Part shown: positions 62,880 to 64,000 of the stretch, piece by piece | Layout: the number at the start of each line of letters is the position of its first letter | How positions within the stretch are numbered: position 1 is the first letter of the stretch | Assembly: GCA_947396885.1 (NCBI GenBank) | Contig: OX377202.1 | Span: 110,998,221 to 111,062,220, forward strand | Length of the DNA: 64,000 bases | Origin: Heligmosomoides polygyrus polygyrus | Taxonomy: Eukaryota; Nematoda; Chromadorea; Rhabditida; Heligmosomidae | Reading direction: 5' to 3' | Program-made: the position numbers and the translations under genes | Notes under the pieces: generated by a model | Told to the model about the DNA's origin: nothing | Database searches by the model: none | Seen by the model: the letters and a program-made list of their open reading frames with translations, nothing else

Positions 62880-64000
62880 ATAGCATTTCGGAAATGGAAA
62901 AAGAAAGCAAATTCTTCCATTTAAATCAACCTCATTCCGTTCATACTTCACTCATCAAAAGTCGCGACACTTTGAGGACGATTAATCTTGATCGTCTGCG
63001 CTACCTAATCGATTCGGCGTCTATTAAACCGAGCGGGCTCCGAGCACGCACGCCTCAGCAAGAACAACCTAATACCTACCTCTGTTCCCGGTTTTTATGA
63101 AATTCGTTAGGAAAACAGGAAATTCGTTTGGAAAACCCTTCGACTAGAGTCTGCCGATTTCCGCCGTGTCAATCTTTCCTCTCATTTTTTACCAGTTCAC
63201 CTGTTTTGTCAATCAGCGTTTTGGTTCAACAAAGCTGGCTTCAACAAATATGTTAAGCGCATTGTTACTACTAGTAAAGCCTTCAGCTTAACCGGTTCCA
63301 TGGTGATACCAGCGCCCGGTCAATCTCGATCACTTGTGAGTGATGATGCACCTCGAGGACATCACGGATGTTGCGCACGACGAAACAGCGCCGTAGGTGT
63401 AAGGCGCTGCCAGGAAAGCAGGACTTCCCTCAGTGCAAGAGTTTTGATCGCAACAAAACATCAATATTTTGGCTGTCACGCTCACGGAATCATCATGGGT
63501 GTAAACAACCAGCTATCAATAAGAACGTTTCTTCTGTTCATACCAACGGATCCAGCCTTGAAACTCAAAGAAAGAGAATCAGATGCAGTTCAACTTAGAT
63601 GTAGCTAACCTTTCTAAGGTGACATAGGACTACAATAGCATAGGATGACAACAATCATAAAGGGTTGGAATATGCGATAAAATCGTCCACTAGAGCGATG
63701 CAGGTTCATAAAGACTTTGCCCACCTTACAGAATTTCATGAAGACCCACTTCACCAACCCTGAACTGCACTAGAAAACAGTCACTAACAAATTCCCTGGT
63801 AGTTAGTTATGTGTGCATGTTATATGTGTCACCTCTAGTTATATGTGACATTAAAGCCCCAGATTGTATGCGCAGTGACCTACACCGCCTGCAGGGATTA
63901 GTTATAGCCGATATACTTCTATCGTTCGCAGAGTACTCTTCAAACAGTCTCGCAGCCTATGGAGAGTACGAGATGAGTGAGTGATTCGACAAACATGGCA
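62880..64000. other. Region upstream of the first recognised sec-6 exon
   Basis: The missing N-terminal exon of sec-6 was looked for here on the minus strand and not found. A family B SINE-like tail (GTTTTGATCGCAACAAAACA) lies at 63440-63460. The rest is unassigned. Confidence 0.4.

Overview
The window is eukaryotic and looks nematode, most plausibly a clade V (strongylid/hookworm-like) worm. The reasons are many small exons (60-190 bp) with TTTCAG/TTCAG-type acceptors, introns from about 50 bp to 12 kb, a Patched-related (PTR) sterol-sensing-domain gene of the expanded nematode family, and abundant mariner, RTE-like, tRNA-derived SINE and hairpin (MITE) DNA. No bacterial operon, CRISPR array or phage structure was found.

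Two protein-coding genes can be reconstructed exon by exon, both on the minus strand. (1) A complete PTR-family gene runs from an ATG at 39,120 to a stop at 2,679: 20 exons, 861 codons including the stop, every exon phase consistent. It encodes a 12-pass RND-type permease with a sterol-sensing domain. (2) The exocyst subunit gene sec-6/EXOC3 runs from 62,531 to a stop at 52,126. Twenty exons are resolved (749 codons including the stop), again with all phases consistent. Its 5' exon(s), roughly the first 45 codons by comparison with animal Sec6, were not found and probably lie beyond 64,000. The two genes are separated by about 13 kb, which holds repeats and some unassigned exon-like sequence.

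Layout. 1-2.6 kb: a deleted mariner and a hairpin element. 2.7-5.4 kb: PTR exons 16-20 with hairpin elements between them. 5.4-15.7 kb (one intron): hairpin elements, a 0.5-kb inverted-repeat element, a head-to-head pair of deleted mariners, a 1-kb foldback element and a divergent repeat. 15.7-19.1 kb: exons 8-15. 19.1-22.3 kb: a nearly full-length but frameshifted mariner abutting a SINE. 22.3-22.8 kb: exons 5-7. 24.1-25.7 kb: a long palindrome carrying tRNA-like promoters. 26.4-27.1 kb: exons 2-4. 27.1-39.0 kb: intron 1 (11.9 kb), with a GC-rich island, RTE remnants and foldback elements. 39.0-52 kb: PTR start, then a mariner interrupted by an RTE-like fragment, a non-LTR reverse transcriptase remnant, a tRNA-Gly-like gene in a partial tandem duplication, and several GC-rich segments. 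52.1-62.5 kb: sec-6, with a Penelope-like foldback insertion (GIY-YIG domain, 14-bp target duplication) and a second long palindrome in its introns.

The PTR protein would act at a cell membrane in lipid/sterol transport or cuticle-related trafficking. Sec6 acts in vesicle tethering at the plasma membrane. No direct functional link is evident from the sequence. The most unusual aspects are the density and diversity of inverted-repeat elements inside introns, the use of GC-AG and GTTNGT donors in both genes, and the Penelope-like element with a foldback structure.
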